Origin: Caulobacteraceae bacterium
GTDB taxonomy: Bacteria > Pseudomonadota > Alphaproteobacteria > Caulobacterales > Caulobacteraceae
Length of the DNA: 64,000 bases
Reading direction: 5' to 3'
NCBI GenBank assembly: GCA_019695035.1
Contig: JAIBAU010000003.1
Location: forward strand, 62,001 to 126,000
Shown here: positions 29,221 through 38,488 of the stretch, in pieces
Numbering within the stretch: position 1 is the stretch's first letter
Layout: the number at the start of each line of letters is the position of its first letter
Program-made: the position numbers and the translations under genes
The notes under the pieces: model-generated
The model's database searches: none
Told to the model about the DNA's origin: nothing
What the model saw: the letters and a program-made list of their open reading frames with translations, nothing else

Positions 29221-29601
29221 TCAGCGGCAGGGGTAGTTTTCCTGCATGGTCACCAGGACGATATCGGCCGCCGGATAGCTCCGTTTGTCCGGGTGAGCGT
29301 TCATCTGGGCGACTGTGAGGTCGATCAGCCGCCCGAGAGCGACCTGATTGGCGGGGATGCAGACGGTGCTGGGCATCCCCATGCGTTTCGTCGCCTGCTG
29401 GAATTCGGACATGGTGTCCACCGCGCCGAGCAGATAGCCGCCGCAGAGGTAGAAGTCCGGCGATTCCTCTGGCGCCGTGCAGTAGGCGTAGAGCTGATTG
29501 CCGTCGAGGTAGGCCCAGTCGTCGACCGTGGATTTCGCCCCCGCCGAAGAGGCCGCGCAGGCCAGGAGTAAGGCCGCGGCTGCGCCGGATACGAGCTTCA
29601 T
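29221..29601 (-). CDS. Exported Rap1a/Tai-like protein
   Basis: A 126-residue protein with a signal peptide (LLLACAASSAGA) and the Rap1a/Tai domain pattern: GNQLYAYC, a Cys-Gly-Gly-Tyr-Leu-Leu-Gly segment, TVCIPANQV, then NAHPDKRSYPAAD and a C-terminal YPC. Four Cys fit two disulphides. Founding members protect against type VI secretion amidase effectors, but many relatives are of unknown function, and no type VI genes are visible here. It stands alone between methionine genes and another exported protein. Confidence 0.78.
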   Translation of the reverse strand: MKLVSGAAAALLLACAASSAGAKSTVDDWAYLDGNQLYAYCTAPEESPDFYLCGGYLLGAVDTMSEFQQATKRMGMPSTVCIPANQVALGRLIDLTVAQMNAHPDKRSYPAADIVLVTMQENYPCR

Positions 29602-29675
29602 GATGTCCCCCCGTGAAGTCCCGGGGACAACCTAGTCCAATAGCGGCTGATCAAAAAATCCGGGCTGGTCGGGCC

Positions 29676-30512
29676 CTACTCGCGCCGGCCCCACGGGAAC
29701 AGGCGTCCCTTGCGCGGCATGTGCACGACCTTCCCGTCGGACGCCGTGCGGCTGTCGGCTGCGGGCGTCGGCGCAGGGGCCGGCTCGGCGGCGGCCACGG
29801 TCGCCGGCGCTGCTTCGGCGGGCGTGGACTCATCGGGCATCACCGTGGCGCCGCCTGCGGGCGTAGCGTCGGCGGCGCTCTCGGTGGCCGGCGTTTCCGA
29901 GGTCATCCAGGTCTGGCCGACCGGGCCGGCGGCCGACAGGGGCTCCGCCGTCGAGGACGGGGCGGGCGAGGCGGCCGCGGGCGCCGCGGCGGGAGCCTGG
30001 GCCACGCCGGTTCCGACGGCCTCGAGGTCGTCGTTGCCGGGCGCCATCTGGAAGATGTCGTCGCGTTTGGCCACTCTCTTGGCGGCGTGCTCGCAGCGCC
30101 CGGGCAGTTGCCAGGCCAGATAGGTGTCGGCGCCCAGCTGGAGGTCTGCGCCCATCGCGGTGTTCCAGTTGGCGCGGGCCGCGTGGCGGATCGCCTGGGC
30201 CGCGTCGAGTTCGGCTTCCGAGCGTCCCTTCTTGCCGATCTGCAACGCCTGTTCGTAGCCCCGCAGGTAGGCGTTTCCGATCTTCTGCTGCGCCTCGTCC
30301 AGGGGCAGGACCGACTGCACGTGCTCGGCCAGCGCCATGTGGCCCTCAAGCACGCCCTGGCACCAGGCCACGAAATTGTAGTCGTCACGGGGCGCCCCGT
30401 CCGGCGTGTACTCGGCGGTGCCGGGCTGGTTCGAAGGATCGGGCGCGGCCTGGACCGGCAGGGCGGACGCGGCCGCCAGCGCGGCGGCGAGAAGGAAGGT
30501 CGGAAGCCTCAC
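29676..30512 (-). CDS. Exported protein with Ala/Pro-rich tail, function unknown
   Basis: A 278-residue protein starting with GTG before a signal peptide (LPTFLLAAALAAASALPVQA). Residues about 25-150 are helical with two Cys (VAWCQGVLEG, LPGRCEHA) and are probably the folded domain. Residues about 150-260 are Ala/Pro/Thr-rich and likely disordered. The end is basic (KGRLFPWGRRE). The longer open frame upstream lacks a signal peptide start, so the GTG was preferred. No family was recognised. Confidence 0.68.
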   Translation of the reverse strand: MRLPTFLLAAALAAASALPVQAAPDPSNQPGTAEYTPDGAPRDDYNFVAWCQGVLEGHMALAEHVQSVLPLDEAQQKIGNAYLRGYEQALQIGKKGRSEAELDAAQAIRHAARANWNTAMGADLQLGADTYLAWQLPGRCEHAAKRVAKRDDIFQMAPGNDDLEAVGTGVAQAPAAAPAAASPAPSSTAEPLSAAGPVGQTWMTSETPATESAADATPAGGATVMPDESTPAEAAPATVAAAEPAPAPTPAADSRTASDGKVVHMPRKGRLFPWGRRE

Positions 30513-30673
30513 GGGCAGATCCCCACTTAGATGTGGCCCGCCCGGGGCGGACTCGAACCGGTACTTGAGCGCGAAAGATAACCCGGACCGCGCCGGGCCG
30601 CCACTCCGCGGGCCAGCTCCTGCCACGCGAAACGGGTCACTTTGAGGCCCGATTCCTGTTATGCACTGGGCGC

Positions 30674-31366
30674 ATGGGGTTCTGGAACCGGATAGCCGGC
30701 CGCGCCGCAAAGGGCGTCGACGCCGCCGAGTGCGCGCAATGCCCGCCAGGCTTGCCAGGCGAGGACCCTGCGTTCTCGACCGCCGTGACGGCGCTGGGCG
30801 CCAAACTGGCCAAGGCCGACGGCCGCGCGGACGCCAGCGAGTACGAAGCCTTCGCCGAGGTGTTCCAGCCTGATCCGGCCAGCCAGCGCAACGTGCAGCG
30901 TCTGTACGAACTGGCCCGCCAGACCACCCACGGCTACGAGAGCTACGCCAAGCGCCTGGCCAAGCGGTACGCGGCCTGCCCGCAGCTGCTGGAGGACGTG
31001 CTGGACGGCCTGTTCTACATCGCCGTCGCCGACGGCCAGGTGACGGCCGAGGAGCTCGACTACCTTGAGCGCGTCTCGGGGCTGCTGGGGCATTCGCCCA
31101 TGACCTACCGGCGCATCAAGGCCACCTACGTCGGCGCGGCGGCGGACGATCCCTACGTGATCCTGGGGGTTCGGCCCGACGTGGCGGACGAGGACCTGCG
31201 CGCGGCGCGCAAGGCGCTCCTGGAGGAGTTCCATCCTGACCGGGTGCGGGCCCGCGGCCTGCCGGAGGAGTTCATCGAGGTCTTCACCGCCAAGGCGGCG
31301 GCGGTGAACAAGGCGTTCGACGACGCCATGGGCGAGCGGCGCGAATGGGCCGGCCAGGTGATCTGA
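30674..31366 (+). CDS. DjlA-like J-domain protein (TerB plus DnaJ)
   Basis: A 230-residue protein. Residues about 30-145 are helical and acidic like the TerB domain (GAKLAKADGRADASEYEAF, IAVADGQVTAEELDYLERV). Residues about 160-225 form a J domain (DPYVILGVRPDVADEDLRAA) with the HPD tripeptide (EFHPDRV) needed to stimulate DnaK. No membrane helix is present, unlike E. coli DjlA. It should act as a DnaK co-chaperone. Confidence 0.85.
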   Translation: MGFWNRIAGRAAKGVDAAECAQCPPGLPGEDPAFSTAVTALGAKLAKADGRADASEYEAFAEVFQPDPASQRNVQRLYELARQTTHGYESYAKRLAKRYAACPQLLEDVLDGLFYIAVADGQVTAEELDYLERVSGLLGHSPMTYRRIKATYVGAAADDPYVILGVRPDVADEDLRAARKALLEEFHPDRVRARGLPEEFIEVFTAKAAAVNKAFDDAMGERREWAGQVI

Positions 31367-31467
31367 GCGCCGGCGACGCACCCGTTCACGGCGCTTTCAG
31401 TTGACGGGGCCTCCAAGGCCCCCGACAGTGCAGGCGTCCGCCAGAACCGGCGGACTTGAGGTGAGTG

Positions 31468-31782
31468 ATGAACGCTTTCACGCGCATCCCCCTGGGACAC
31501 CAGCCGACGCCGCCGCGGGGCCGCGGATTCGCCGGCATGGTCTCGGGATTCCTAGGCGGTGTAACGGCGGCGGTGGCCATGGTCATCGGGGCGGTGCTGG
31601 CGGTGATCGCCGCGGCGGCGGTGGCGTTCCTGGCCGTGGTGGGATCGGTGCTGGTGTTCCTGACCGGGCTGGTGCTGCGCACCCGGCGGCGGACGCGGGC
31701 GACCGATGACCCGCAGATCCTCGAGGCGCGCAAGGTCGGCCACGCCTGGGTCGCCTATGGCTGGGACCAGCCGGCGCGCTAG
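31468..31782 (+). CDS. Small membrane protein, function unknown
   Basis: A 104-residue protein with two adjacent hydrophobic segments (about residues 22-45 and 48-68), then a basic stretch (RTRRRTRA) and a short soluble tail. The ATG was preferred over a GTG one codon upstream; GAGGTGAG lies in front. A 7-bp hairpin (GTCCGCC/GGCGGAC, 31436-31455) lies just before the ribosome-binding site. The stop overlaps the amidase GTG, so the two are coupled and it may act in the envelope. Confidence 0.65.
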   Translation: MNAFTRIPLGHQPTPPRGRGFAGMVSGFLGGVTAAVAMVIGAVLAVIAAAAVAFLAVVGSVLVFLTGLVLRTRRRTRATDDPQILEARKVGHAWVAYGWDQPAR

Positions 31783-32540
31783 TGAGCCTTCGCGAGATTA
31801 TCGAGGCGCCGTCTCCCAATTTCGACGAGCGATCCGGTCCGCCCGACCTGCTGGTGCTGCACTACACAGGCATGCGCAGCGGCGAGGAAGCCCTTGCGCG
31901 GCTTAGGGATCCGGAGGCCAAGGTCAGCGCCCACTACCTCGTCGAGGAGGACGGTCGAGTGTTCCGTCTGGTGCCGGAGGAGCGGCGGGCCTGGCATGCG
32001 GGCAAGTCGTTCTGGAAGGGCGAGACGAACGTCAACGCCCGCTCGGTCGGCGTCGAGATCGTGAACCCCGGGCACGCCTTCGGTTACCGCGAATTTCCCG
32101 ACGCCCAGATCGCCTCGGTCATTGATTTGATTGCGGATATCCGGTCCCGCTGGACGATTGAGAATGCCCGCATTCTGGGCCATTCGGACGTGGCGCCGGA
32201 CCGCAAGGAGGACCCCGGCGAACTGTTCCCCTGGAAGCGGTTGGCGGAGGCGGGGCATGGGCTCTGGTTCGAGCCGGTCCCGGCGCCGGGCCCGGCGCTG
32301 CAGGAAGGGGACACGGGCGTGGGGGTGTTCGCGCTCCAGGCCGGGTTGCACCGCCTGGGATATGAGCCTTTGCCATCAGGGACTTACGACGCCGAAACGG
32401 CGACCGTGGTGCGCGCCTTCCAGCGGCACTGGCGGCCCGAGCGGGTGGACGGCGTCGCGGACGGAGAGACGCGGGCGCGGCTCATGGGGCTGCTGCAGCT
32501 GGCCTCGGCGGAGAGCCTGACGGGCGTGCTGGAGGGCTGA
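31782..32540 (+). CDS. N-acetylmuramoyl-L-alanine amidase (Amidase_2 with peptidoglycan-binding domain)
   Basis: A 252-residue zinc amidase. The Amidase_2/PGRP domain spans residues 1-160. Zinc-ligand candidates are His in LVLHYTG and in GHSDVAPDRKEDPG, and AWHAGKS provides a further active-site His. Residues about 175-240 form a peptidoglycan-binding domain (GVFALQAGLHRLGYEP, VVRAFQRHWRP). It cleaves the peptide from MurNAc. No signal peptide is visible, as in cytoplasmic or non-classically exported AmiD/AmpD relatives, so a role in recycling is likely. Confidence 0.88.
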   Translation: MSLREIIEAPSPNFDERSGPPDLLVLHYTGMRSGEEALARLRDPEAKVSAHYLVEEDGRVFRLVPEERRAWHAGKSFWKGETNVNARSVGVEIVNPGHAFGYREFPDAQIASVIDLIADIRSRWTIENARILGHSDVAPDRKEDPGELFPWKRLAEAGHGLWFEPVPAPGPALQEGDTGVGVFALQAGLHRLGYEPLPSGTYDAETATVVRAFQRHWRPERVDGVADGETRARLMGLLQLASAESLTGVLEG

Positions 32541-32555
32541 TTTGCCTTTCGCCTT

Positions 32556-32576
32556 CCCTTGAGTCACAAGGGTTTT
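32556..32576 (+). terminator. Terminator between the amidase gene and rnpB
   Basis: CCCTTG, loop AGTCA, CAAGGG and then TTTT. It ends one base before the RNase P RNA, so the rnpB promoter must overlap it or lie inside the amidase gene. Confidence 0.6.
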
Positions 32577-32577
32577 G

Positions 32578-32967
32578 GATCAGACGGCCGGGCGGTCGCG
32601 GCGGGCTTCGGCCTGTCGAGGAAAGTCCGGGCTCCACGGCGAAAAGGCGGCGGGTAACGCCCGCCCGGGGTGACCCGAGGGATAGCGCCACAGAAAGCAA
32701 ACCGCCCCGAAAGCCCTTGTGGCTCAAAGGGTAAGGGTGAAAGGGTGGGGTAAGAGCCCACCGGGCCGCTGGCAACAGGGGCCGCATGGCAAGCCCCGCC
32801 TGGAGCAAGACCGAATAGGGACGCCGCGCCGCGCAAGCGGCAGGGCTCGCCGGCCCGAGGCGTCCGGGTAGGTCGCGAGAACCGTCCAGCGATGGGCGGT
32901 CCAGAGGAATGACCGTCACGGGCCGCAAGGCCTTCGACAGAACCCGGCTTACAGGCCGTCTGATCCT
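32578..32967 (+). ncRNA. rnpB: RNase P RNA (type A)
   Basis: Outer stem P1 is formed by GATCAGACGGCC (32578-32589) and GGCCGTCTGATC (32954-32965). Inside are the conserved blocks GAGGAAAGTCCGGGCTCC, CACAGAAA, GGGTAAGGGTGAAA and GGAGCAAGACCGAATAGG. Size of about 390 bases and block order are those of alphaproteobacterial type A RNase P RNA, the catalytic RNA that matures tRNA 5' ends. Exact ends are estimated from P1. Confidence 0.95.
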
Positions 32968-33437
32968 TTGTCCTCAAGGGATTGCGATAGTATGCCCTGA
33001 TCCGGGGCCGACCGGCGAGGCCCGAATTTCGCGCGGAATTCGGGGCATTCTCCGGTCGGGTGGATACGACGTCCGGTCGCCGGGATTCGATCGCCGGCTG
33101 GTCAAGTGCGGGCGCCGGCCGGCCCACTCGCATTTCCGGGCTCCGAGCGGCGCGCCGAAAGAGTTCGCTTGCACCGTGCCGGATCAGTCGACGGACGTCG
33201 CGGGGTCCGGCTCCGCCGTTAACCAATCTGAACAGATTGGCGCGCGATTCTGTCCACAGCCTGTGAATACTCTCGATGTTCCGCAAACGTTCGCGGAATT
33301 ACAGTGTTGAGCGCGTCACAACGCCGCCAGCAGGGTTAAAATGGCAGTAGGTGTCATTGCAGCCCATTTCATCCCGTGTTAACCCAATTGCTCAGGTCAG
33401 GGTTATCGGGGGCGGATCCGGTCAGGTCCGAAGGCAA
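32968..33437. other. Non-coding region upstream of the dcw cluster
   Basis: About 470 bases with no convincing gene; it should hold the mraZ promoter. It contains an 18-base dyad CCAATCTG-AA-CAGATTGG (33223-33240), a GATTC site (33246-33250) and two facing DnaA-box-like sequences (CTGTCCACA at 33250-33258 and TGTGAATAC at 33262-33270). TTAACC half-sites resembling CtrA boxes lie at 33219 and near 33378. None can be assigned with certainty. Confidence 0.5.
33223..33240. promoter_or_regulatory. Dyad in the dcw leader
   Basis: Two perfect 8-base arms (CCAATCTG/CAGATTGG) around AA, overlapping a TTAACC sequence. It could be a repressor site controlling the cell-wall cluster. The binding protein is unknown. 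Confidence 0.45.
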
Positions 33438-33905
33438 GTGTTCCTCTCGACGTTCGAGAAGCAGCTCGACGCGAAGCGGCGCATCGTTGTGCCGCAGGAA
33501 TATCGTGCGGCCGCCGCCTCCTCGTTCGACGGCGTGTTCTGTTTCCCCTCCATCGAGGCCGACTGCCTGGAAGGCGGCGGCAAGGCGCTGTTCGACCGCT
33601 ACGTCGGCATGATCGAGGAGCTCGATTTCGGCGACCCGCTGCGCACCCAGCTCGAGACGGTGGTCTACGGCGGCATGCACCAGCTGGCCTTCGATTCCGC
33701 GGGTCGCATCGTGCTGCCCGAGGCGTTGTGCGAAGCGTTCGAGTTGACCGACTGGGTCGCCATCGTCGGGCTCAAGGACCGCTTCCAGATCTGGAACCGC
33801 GACCGCTTCCGGGCCTGGCGCGAAACGCAGCGCGCCGCCGCCCGCGCCGGCCTCGCCGAGCTGCGCACCCGCCAGCGTTCGGCCCGCGCGGAGCAGGGCG
33901 GATGA
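33438..33905 (+). CDS. mraZ: Transcriptional regulator/cell-division protein MraZ
   Basis: A 155-residue protein with two AbrB-like DNA-binding repeats. The first holds [19 protein letters not shown], the second [19 protein letters not shown]. It is the usual first gene of the dcw cluster and represses that operon in other bacteria. GTG at 33438 was chosen because it gives the family start [11 protein letters not shown]; an upstream open frame adds 29 unrelated residues. It overlaps rsmH by four bases. Confidence 0.92.
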   Translation: MFLSTFEKQLDAKRRIVVPQEYRAAAASSFDGVFCFPSIEADCLEGGGKALFDRYVGMIEELDFGDPLRTQLETVVYGGMHQLAFDSAGRIVLPEALCEAFELTDWVAIVGLKDRFQIWNRDRFRAWRETQRAAARAGLAELRTRQRSARAEQGG

Positions 33906-34867
33906 GCGGGGTCGGGGCGTCCGTGGCGCATGTCTCCGTCCTGCTGGACGAGGTGGTCGAGGCGATCGATCCCCGGGCGGGCGACACCGTCATCGACGGC
34001 ACCTTCGGCGCGGGCGGCTACTCGCGCGCCTTTCTCGAGCGGGGCGCGGCCGTGATCGGCCTGGATCGCGACCCGCGCGTGCGGCCCCACGCCGAAGCCC
34101 TGCTGGCGCGCTTTCCCGACCGCTTCCAGCTTGTGCCCACGCGGTTCTCGCGGATGGACGAGGCGCTGGAGGATCTGGGCCGGAGCCATGTCGAGGCCGT
34201 GGCCCTGGATATCGGCGTCTCCTCCATGCAGCTGGACGAGGGCGAGCGGGGCTTTTCGTTCATGCGCGACGGTCCCCTGGATATGCGCATGGGGGCCGAC
34301 GGCCCCACCGCCGCGGACCTCGTCAACGAGACGCCCGAGAACGACCTGTCGCGGATGTTCTGGAAGTACGGCGAGGAGAAGGCCTCGCGCCGCATCGCCC
34401 ACGTCCTGGTCCGCCGGCGCGCCGAAGCGCCCTTCACCCGCACCCTTGACCTGGCCGAGACCATCGAAAAGGCGGTCGGCGGCCGTCGCGGCGCGCCCGT
34501 GCATCCGGCCACCCGCGTGTTCCAGGCCCTGCGCATCGCGGTCAACGACGAGCTGGGCGAGTTGGAGAAGGGTCTGGAGGCCGCCGAGCGCGTGCTCGGT
34601 CCCGGCGGCCGGCTGGCGGTGGTCACCTTCCATTCCCTCGAAGACCGCATCGTGAAGAGCTTCTTCGCCGAGCGCGGCCGCCAGAAGCCGGCAGGCTCGC
34701 GTCACGCTCCGCCGGTGGAGCAGGGGCCCGCGCCCACCTTCGAGATGCTGTTCAAGGGGCACCGCGAGCCCGGCGCGGCCGAGCAGGCCGCCAATCCGCG
34801 AGCGCGCTCCGCCAAGCTGCGGGCCGGCCGCCGCACGGCCGCTCCTGCGTGGAGGGCGGCCGCATGA
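33902..34867 (+). CDS. rsmH: 16S rRNA (cytosine(1402)-N4)-methyltransferase
   Basis: A 321-residue protein, formerly MraW. Signatures are [13 protein letters not shown], the SAM-binding [39 protein letters not shown] and [12 protein letters not shown]. It methylates C1402 of 16S rRNA. Full length, in the standard place after mraZ and overlapping both neighbours by four bases. Confidence 0.94.
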   Translation: MSGVGASVAHVSVLLDEVVEAIDPRAGDTVIDGTFGAGGYSRAFLERGAAVIGLDRDPRVRPHAEALLARFPDRFQLVPTRFSRMDEALEDLGRSHVEAVALDIGVSSMQLDEGERGFSFMRDGPLDMRMGADGPTAADLVNETPENDLSRMFWKYGEEKASRRIAHVLVRRRAEAPFTRTLDLAETIEKAVGGRRGAPVHPATRVFQALRIAVNDELGELEKGLEAAERVLGPGGRLAVVTFHSLEDRIVKSFFAERGRQKPAGSRHAPPVEQGPAPTFEMLFKGHREPGAAEQAANPRARSAKLRAGRRTAAPAWRAAA

Positions 34868-35280
34868 GCCCGCTGGCCCGCCTGTTCGATCGACGCGTGC
34901 GCGGCTTCCGGGTCGTCGAGGTTGCGGCCCTCGCCTGCCTGATCCTGCTGATCTTCTGGGTCTATCTCACCAAGGCCCAGGCCGGCGACGAGCGGGCCCG
35001 CATCGCCCGCATCGAACACGAGATCGCCAGCGAGCAGCAGAAACTGCGCATGCTGAAGGCGGAGAGCGCCCACCTTGAACAGCCCGGCCGCATCGAGCGG
35101 CTGTCGGAGGCCTACCTGGGTCTCGAACCCGTGCCGGCCAAGCGGGAGGCGACCCCCGGATCGCTGCCGGAGATCGTGCGCTCGCCCGCGCCCGCCCCCG
35201 CCCCCGCCCCCGCACCGGCCCCGGCCGCCGAGCCGGCCCCGCCGGCGGCCGATACGCCTCCCGCGGAGGCGCAGCGATGA
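34864..35280 (+). CDS. ftsL: Cell division protein FtsL
   Basis: A 138-residue bitopic protein: short basic cytoplasmic start, one membrane helix ([20 protein letters not shown]), a periplasmic leucine-zipper-like segment, then an unusual Ala/Pro-repeat tail ([12 protein letters not shown]). Identity rests on size, topology and position between rsmH and ftsI. In the divisome it pairs with FtsB and helps activate FtsW-FtsI. The ATG overlapping the rsmH stop was preferred over a GTG five codons upstream. Confidence 0.85.
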   Translation: MSPLARLFDRRVRGFRVVEVAALACLILLIFWVYLTKAQAGDERARIARIEHEIASEQQKLRMLKAESAHLEQPGRIERLSEAYLGLEPVPAKREATPGSLPEIVRSPAPAPAPAPAPAPAAEPAPPAADTPPAEAQR

Positions 35281-37037
35281 GGCCGGGCGACATCAAGGTG
35301 ACGCCCAATCCGTCCTGGCGCTGGCTGGCCGAACGGGTCTGGTCGGTCGAGCACGCCTTCGAGCGCATCAAGGCCGAGGGCCGCGCCGAGGAAGACACGC
35401 GCGTGCGCATCTTCTTCGTCCTGGCCGCCTTCTCCCTCGCCTTCGTGATCCTCGCCTTCGGCGCGGCGCGCGCGGCGCTCTTCTCGGGCAACGCCCACGC
35501 CCGGTCCGGTCCGGCCGCGGCGGCCGAGCGCGCCGACCTCGTCGACCGCAACGGCCTGCTGATGGCCGCCAACCTGACCCACTACAAGCTGTTCATCGAC
35601 CCCGAGGAAGTGTGGGAGCCGGCCGAGACCCGCCGCGCCATCCGGCGCGTGCTGCCCAAGGTTTCGGCGGACCGACTGCGCAAGGCCATCCAGGGTCAGC
35701 GCCGGGCCTTCATCATCGGCGGCCTGACGCCGCAGCAGCGCCAGGCCGTCCACGACCTCGCCCTGCCCGGCGTCTACTTCGAGGAAGAGGACAAGCGGGC
35801 CTATCCCCTCGGGACCTCGGCGGCGCATCTGATCGGCTTCGTCGACGCCGGCGGGAAGGGCCTGGCCGGGGTGGAGCGGGCGCTGGACGCCGACATCCGC
35901 ACGGCCGGCCGCGACGGTCGGCCGGTAGCCCTGTCGATCGACCTGCGGGTGCAGGCGGCGCTGGAGGACGAACTGGCCGGAGCGGCGCGGGACCAGCAGG
36001 CGCGCGGCGCCGTCGGCATCGTCACCGACGTCCGCACCGGCGAGATCCTGGGCCTGGCGAGCTACCCCAGCTTCGATCCCGGAGCCGCTGGCCGCGCCAG
36101 CGACGACCAGCGCCTGAACCGCGCCACCCAGGCGGTCTACGAAATGGGTTCGACCTTCAAGGTCTTCACCCTGGCCGCCGCCCTCGATTCCGGGGCCGCC
36201 AACCGCAACTCGACCTTCGACGTCGCCTCCCCGCTGAACCTGGGCGGCCGCGTGGTGCACGACCACGACGCCAAGGGCGGCCGCGTCACGCTCGAGGATG
36301 TCTTCATCCACTCGTCCAACATCGGCACCTCCAAGCTGGCCCTGTCCATGGGCGCGCCCACGGTCACCCGTTACTTCAAGGCGCTGGGGCTGTTCGCGCC
36401 GGGCGAGCTGGAGCTGAGCTCGGCCTGGCCGATCCGGCCGCGCAAGTGGGATCCCAACACCCTCGCCTCGGTGTCCTTCGGCCAGGCCATCTCGGTCTCG
36501 CCCGTGACCCTGGCCCAGGCCATGGGGGCGGTGCTGAACGGCGGCCGCCTGGTGCCGCTGACCATTCGCCGCCTCGAACCCGGCCGGGCGCCGGAGGGCC
36601 AGCGGGTGATCAGTGAAGCCACCAGCCGCAACATGCTGGACCTGATGCGGCTGAACGTGGTGCGCGGCACGGGCTCGAAGGCCAACGCCGCCGGGCTGCG
36701 CGTGGGCGGCAAGACCGGGTCGGCCCAGAAGGTCGTCAACGGGCGCTACGCCCAGACCACGCTGGTTTCGTCCTTCGCCGCCGTGTTTCCGACGGACGGT
36801 CCCATGGACCGCGACCGGTACCTGGTGCTGGTGGTGCTCGACGAGCCGCACGGCTCGGCCGCTTCCGGCGGGGCGCGCACCGGCGGCTGGACCGCCGCGC
36901 CGGCGGCCGGACGCATCATCGACCGCATTGCGCCCTTCCTCGGAGTGCGTCGCGCCGCCGATCCCTTCTCGACGGCCACCGGCGAAAAGCTGGCCGTCGA
37001 GGAGACCCCGGACGCGCTGGGGGAGGCGGAGCAGTGA
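35277..37037 (+). CDS. ftsI: Septal peptidoglycan transpeptidase FtsI (PBP3)
   Basis: A 586-residue penicillin-binding protein. One membrane helix lies near residues 44-65; the pedestal domain follows; the transpeptidase has Ser292-Thr-Phe-Lys295, Ser346-Ser-Asn348 and Lys479-Thr-Gly481. It cross-links septal peptidoglycan with FtsW. Overlaps ftsL and murE by four bases each. Confidence 0.95.
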   Translation: MRPGDIKVTPNPSWRWLAERVWSVEHAFERIKAEGRAEEDTRVRIFFVLAAFSLAFVILAFGAARAALFSGNAHARSGPAAAAERADLVDRNGLLMAANLTHYKLFIDPEEVWEPAETRRAIRRVLPKVSADRLRKAIQGQRRAFIIGGLTPQQRQAVHDLALPGVYFEEEDKRAYPLGTSAAHLIGFVDAGGKGLAGVERALDADIRTAGRDGRPVALSIDLRVQAALEDELAGAARDQQARGAVGIVTDVRTGEILGLASYPSFDPGAAGRASDDQRLNRATQAVYEMGSTFKVFTLAAALDSGAANRNSTFDVASPLNLGGRVVHDHDAKGGRVTLEDVFIHSSNIGTSKLALSMGAPTVTRYFKALGLFAPGELELSSAWPIRPRKWDPNTLASVSFGQAISVSPVTLAQAMGAVLNGGRLVPLTIRRLEPGRAPEGQRVISEATSRNMLDLMRLNVVRGTGSKANAAGLRVGGKTGSAQKVVNGRYAQTTLVSSFAAVFPTDGPMDRDRYLVLVVLDEPHGSAASGGARTGGWTAAPAAGRIIDRIAPFLGVRRAADPFSTATGEKLAVEETPDALGEAEQ

Positions 37038-38488
37038 GCGCGCCGCACCTCTCCGATCTCGTGCGCAAGGACCTGGCGGTCGACCCGCTGATCACCGGCG
37101 TCACCTCGGACAGCCGCAAGGCCGGGCCCGGCACCCTGTTCGCCGCCCTGCCGGGCACGGCCGCCGACGGACGGGCCTTCATTCCCCAGGCGCTGACTCA
37201 AGGGGCGGCCGCCGTGCTGGCCCCGACCGACACGCCGGGCGACGCGGCGCCGGTGCTGGTGCGCTCCGGCGACGTGCGCCGCGCCTACGCCCTGGCGGCC
37301 AAGGCGTTCTACGGCGCCCAGCCGAAGACCTGCGTGGCCGTGACCGGCACCAACGGCAAGACGTCGGTCGCCACCTTCTGCCGCCAGATCTGGCGCGCGC
37401 TGGGCCACGCCTCGGCCTCGATGGGCACCCTGGGCGTGGTGGCCCAGACCGCGGCCGGAACCGAGGCCCTGACGGGACCGGGCCTGACCAGTCCCGACGC
37501 CGCCGATGTGGCGCGGCTGATGCATGAACTGACCCAGCGCGGGGTCACCCACCTGGCGCTGGAGGCGTCTTCCCACGGCATCGACCAGCGGCGGCTGGAC
37601 GGGGTGACGCTGAGGGCGGCCGCCTTCACCAACCTGAGCCAGGATCACCTCGACTACCACGGCACCATGGACAGCTACCGCGAGGCCAAGCTGCGCCTGT
37701 TCGAACAGCTCCTGCCGCGCGGCCGGCCGGCGGTGCTGAACGCCGACTCCGACGCCTATGGACCTTTCGCCTCGGCCAGCCTGATGGCGGGCCTGTCGAT
37801 GTTCAGCGTCGGCGAGCGCGGCCGCAACCTGTCCCTCTACTCGCGGCAGGCGGTCCCCGAGGGGCAGCGGCTGAAGATCGAGGCCGAGGGCCGGCTCTAC
37901 GACTTGCTCCTGCCGCTGGCCGGGGCCTTCCAGGCTTCGAACGCGCTGGTGGCCGCGGGCCTGTGCGTGGCGGCGGGCGACAAGGTCGATCGCGTGCTGG
38001 GCGCGCTGGAGACCCTCGAGGGCGCCCAGGGCCGGCTGCAGCATGTCGGTTCCGGCGCCCATGGCGGCGAGGCCTATGTGGACTACGCCCACACGCCCGA
38101 CGGCCTGCAGACGGTGCTCGAGGCGCTGCGTCCCCACGCGACAGGCCGACTGATCGTGGTGTTCGGGGCGGGCGGGGACCGTGACGCGGGCAAGCGGCCG
38201 CAGATGGGCGCCGTCGCCGCGCGCCTGGCCGACATCGCCATCGTCACCGACGACAATCCGCGCTCGGAAGAGCCGGCGCTTATCCGCAAGGCCGTGCTGG
38301 CCGGCGCGCCCGACGCCGCCGAGATCGGCGACCGCCGCGAGGCGATCCGGGCGGCCTGCGCCATGCTGAAGGCCGGCGACGTGCTGGTGGTGGCCGGAAA
38401 AGGTCACGAGCAGGGTCAGATCGTCGGCAAAACGGTCTATCCCTTCGACGACGCGACGGAAGTCGCGGACGCGTTGAAGGGAGCCTAG
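37034..38488 (+). CDS. murE: UDP-MurNAc-Ala-Glu:meso-diaminopimelate ligase
   Basis: A 484-residue Mur ligase with the ATP-binding TGTNGKTSVATF and the conserved EASSHGIDQ. Asp407-Asn-Pro-Arg410 is the motif that selects meso-diaminopimelate rather than lysine. GTG start overlapping the ftsI stop. It adds the third residue of the stem peptide in the cytoplasm. Confidence 0.95.
   Translation: MSAPHLSDLVRKDLAVDPLITGVTSDSRKAGPGTLFAALPGTAADGRAFIPQALTQGAAAVLAPTDTPGDAAPVLVRSGDVRRAYALAAKAFYGAQPKTCVAVTGTNGKTSVATFCRQIWRALGHASASMGTLGVVAQTAAGTEALTGPGLTSPDAADVARLMHELTQRGVTHLALEASSHGIDQRRLDGVTLRAAAFTNLSQDHLDYHGTMDSYREAKLRLFEQLLPRGRPAVLNADSDAYGPFASASLMAGLSMFSVGERGRNLSLYSRQAVPEGQRLKIEAEGRLYDLLLPLAGAFQASNALVAAGLCVAAGDKVDRVLGALETLEGAQGRLQHVGSGAHGGEAYVDYAHTPDGLQTVLEALRPHATGRLIVVFGAGGDRDAGKRPQMGAVAARLADIAIVTDDNPRSEEPALIRKAVLAGAPDAAEIGDRREAIRAACAMLKAGDVLVVAGKGHEQGQIVGKTVYPFDDATEVADALKGA

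Noticed and set aside
30535-30575. tRNA-like T-arm (GGTTCGAGTCC) on the minus strand
   Set aside because: Only three of five T-stem pairs form and no matching 5' acceptor, D-arm or anticodon arm is found upstream.
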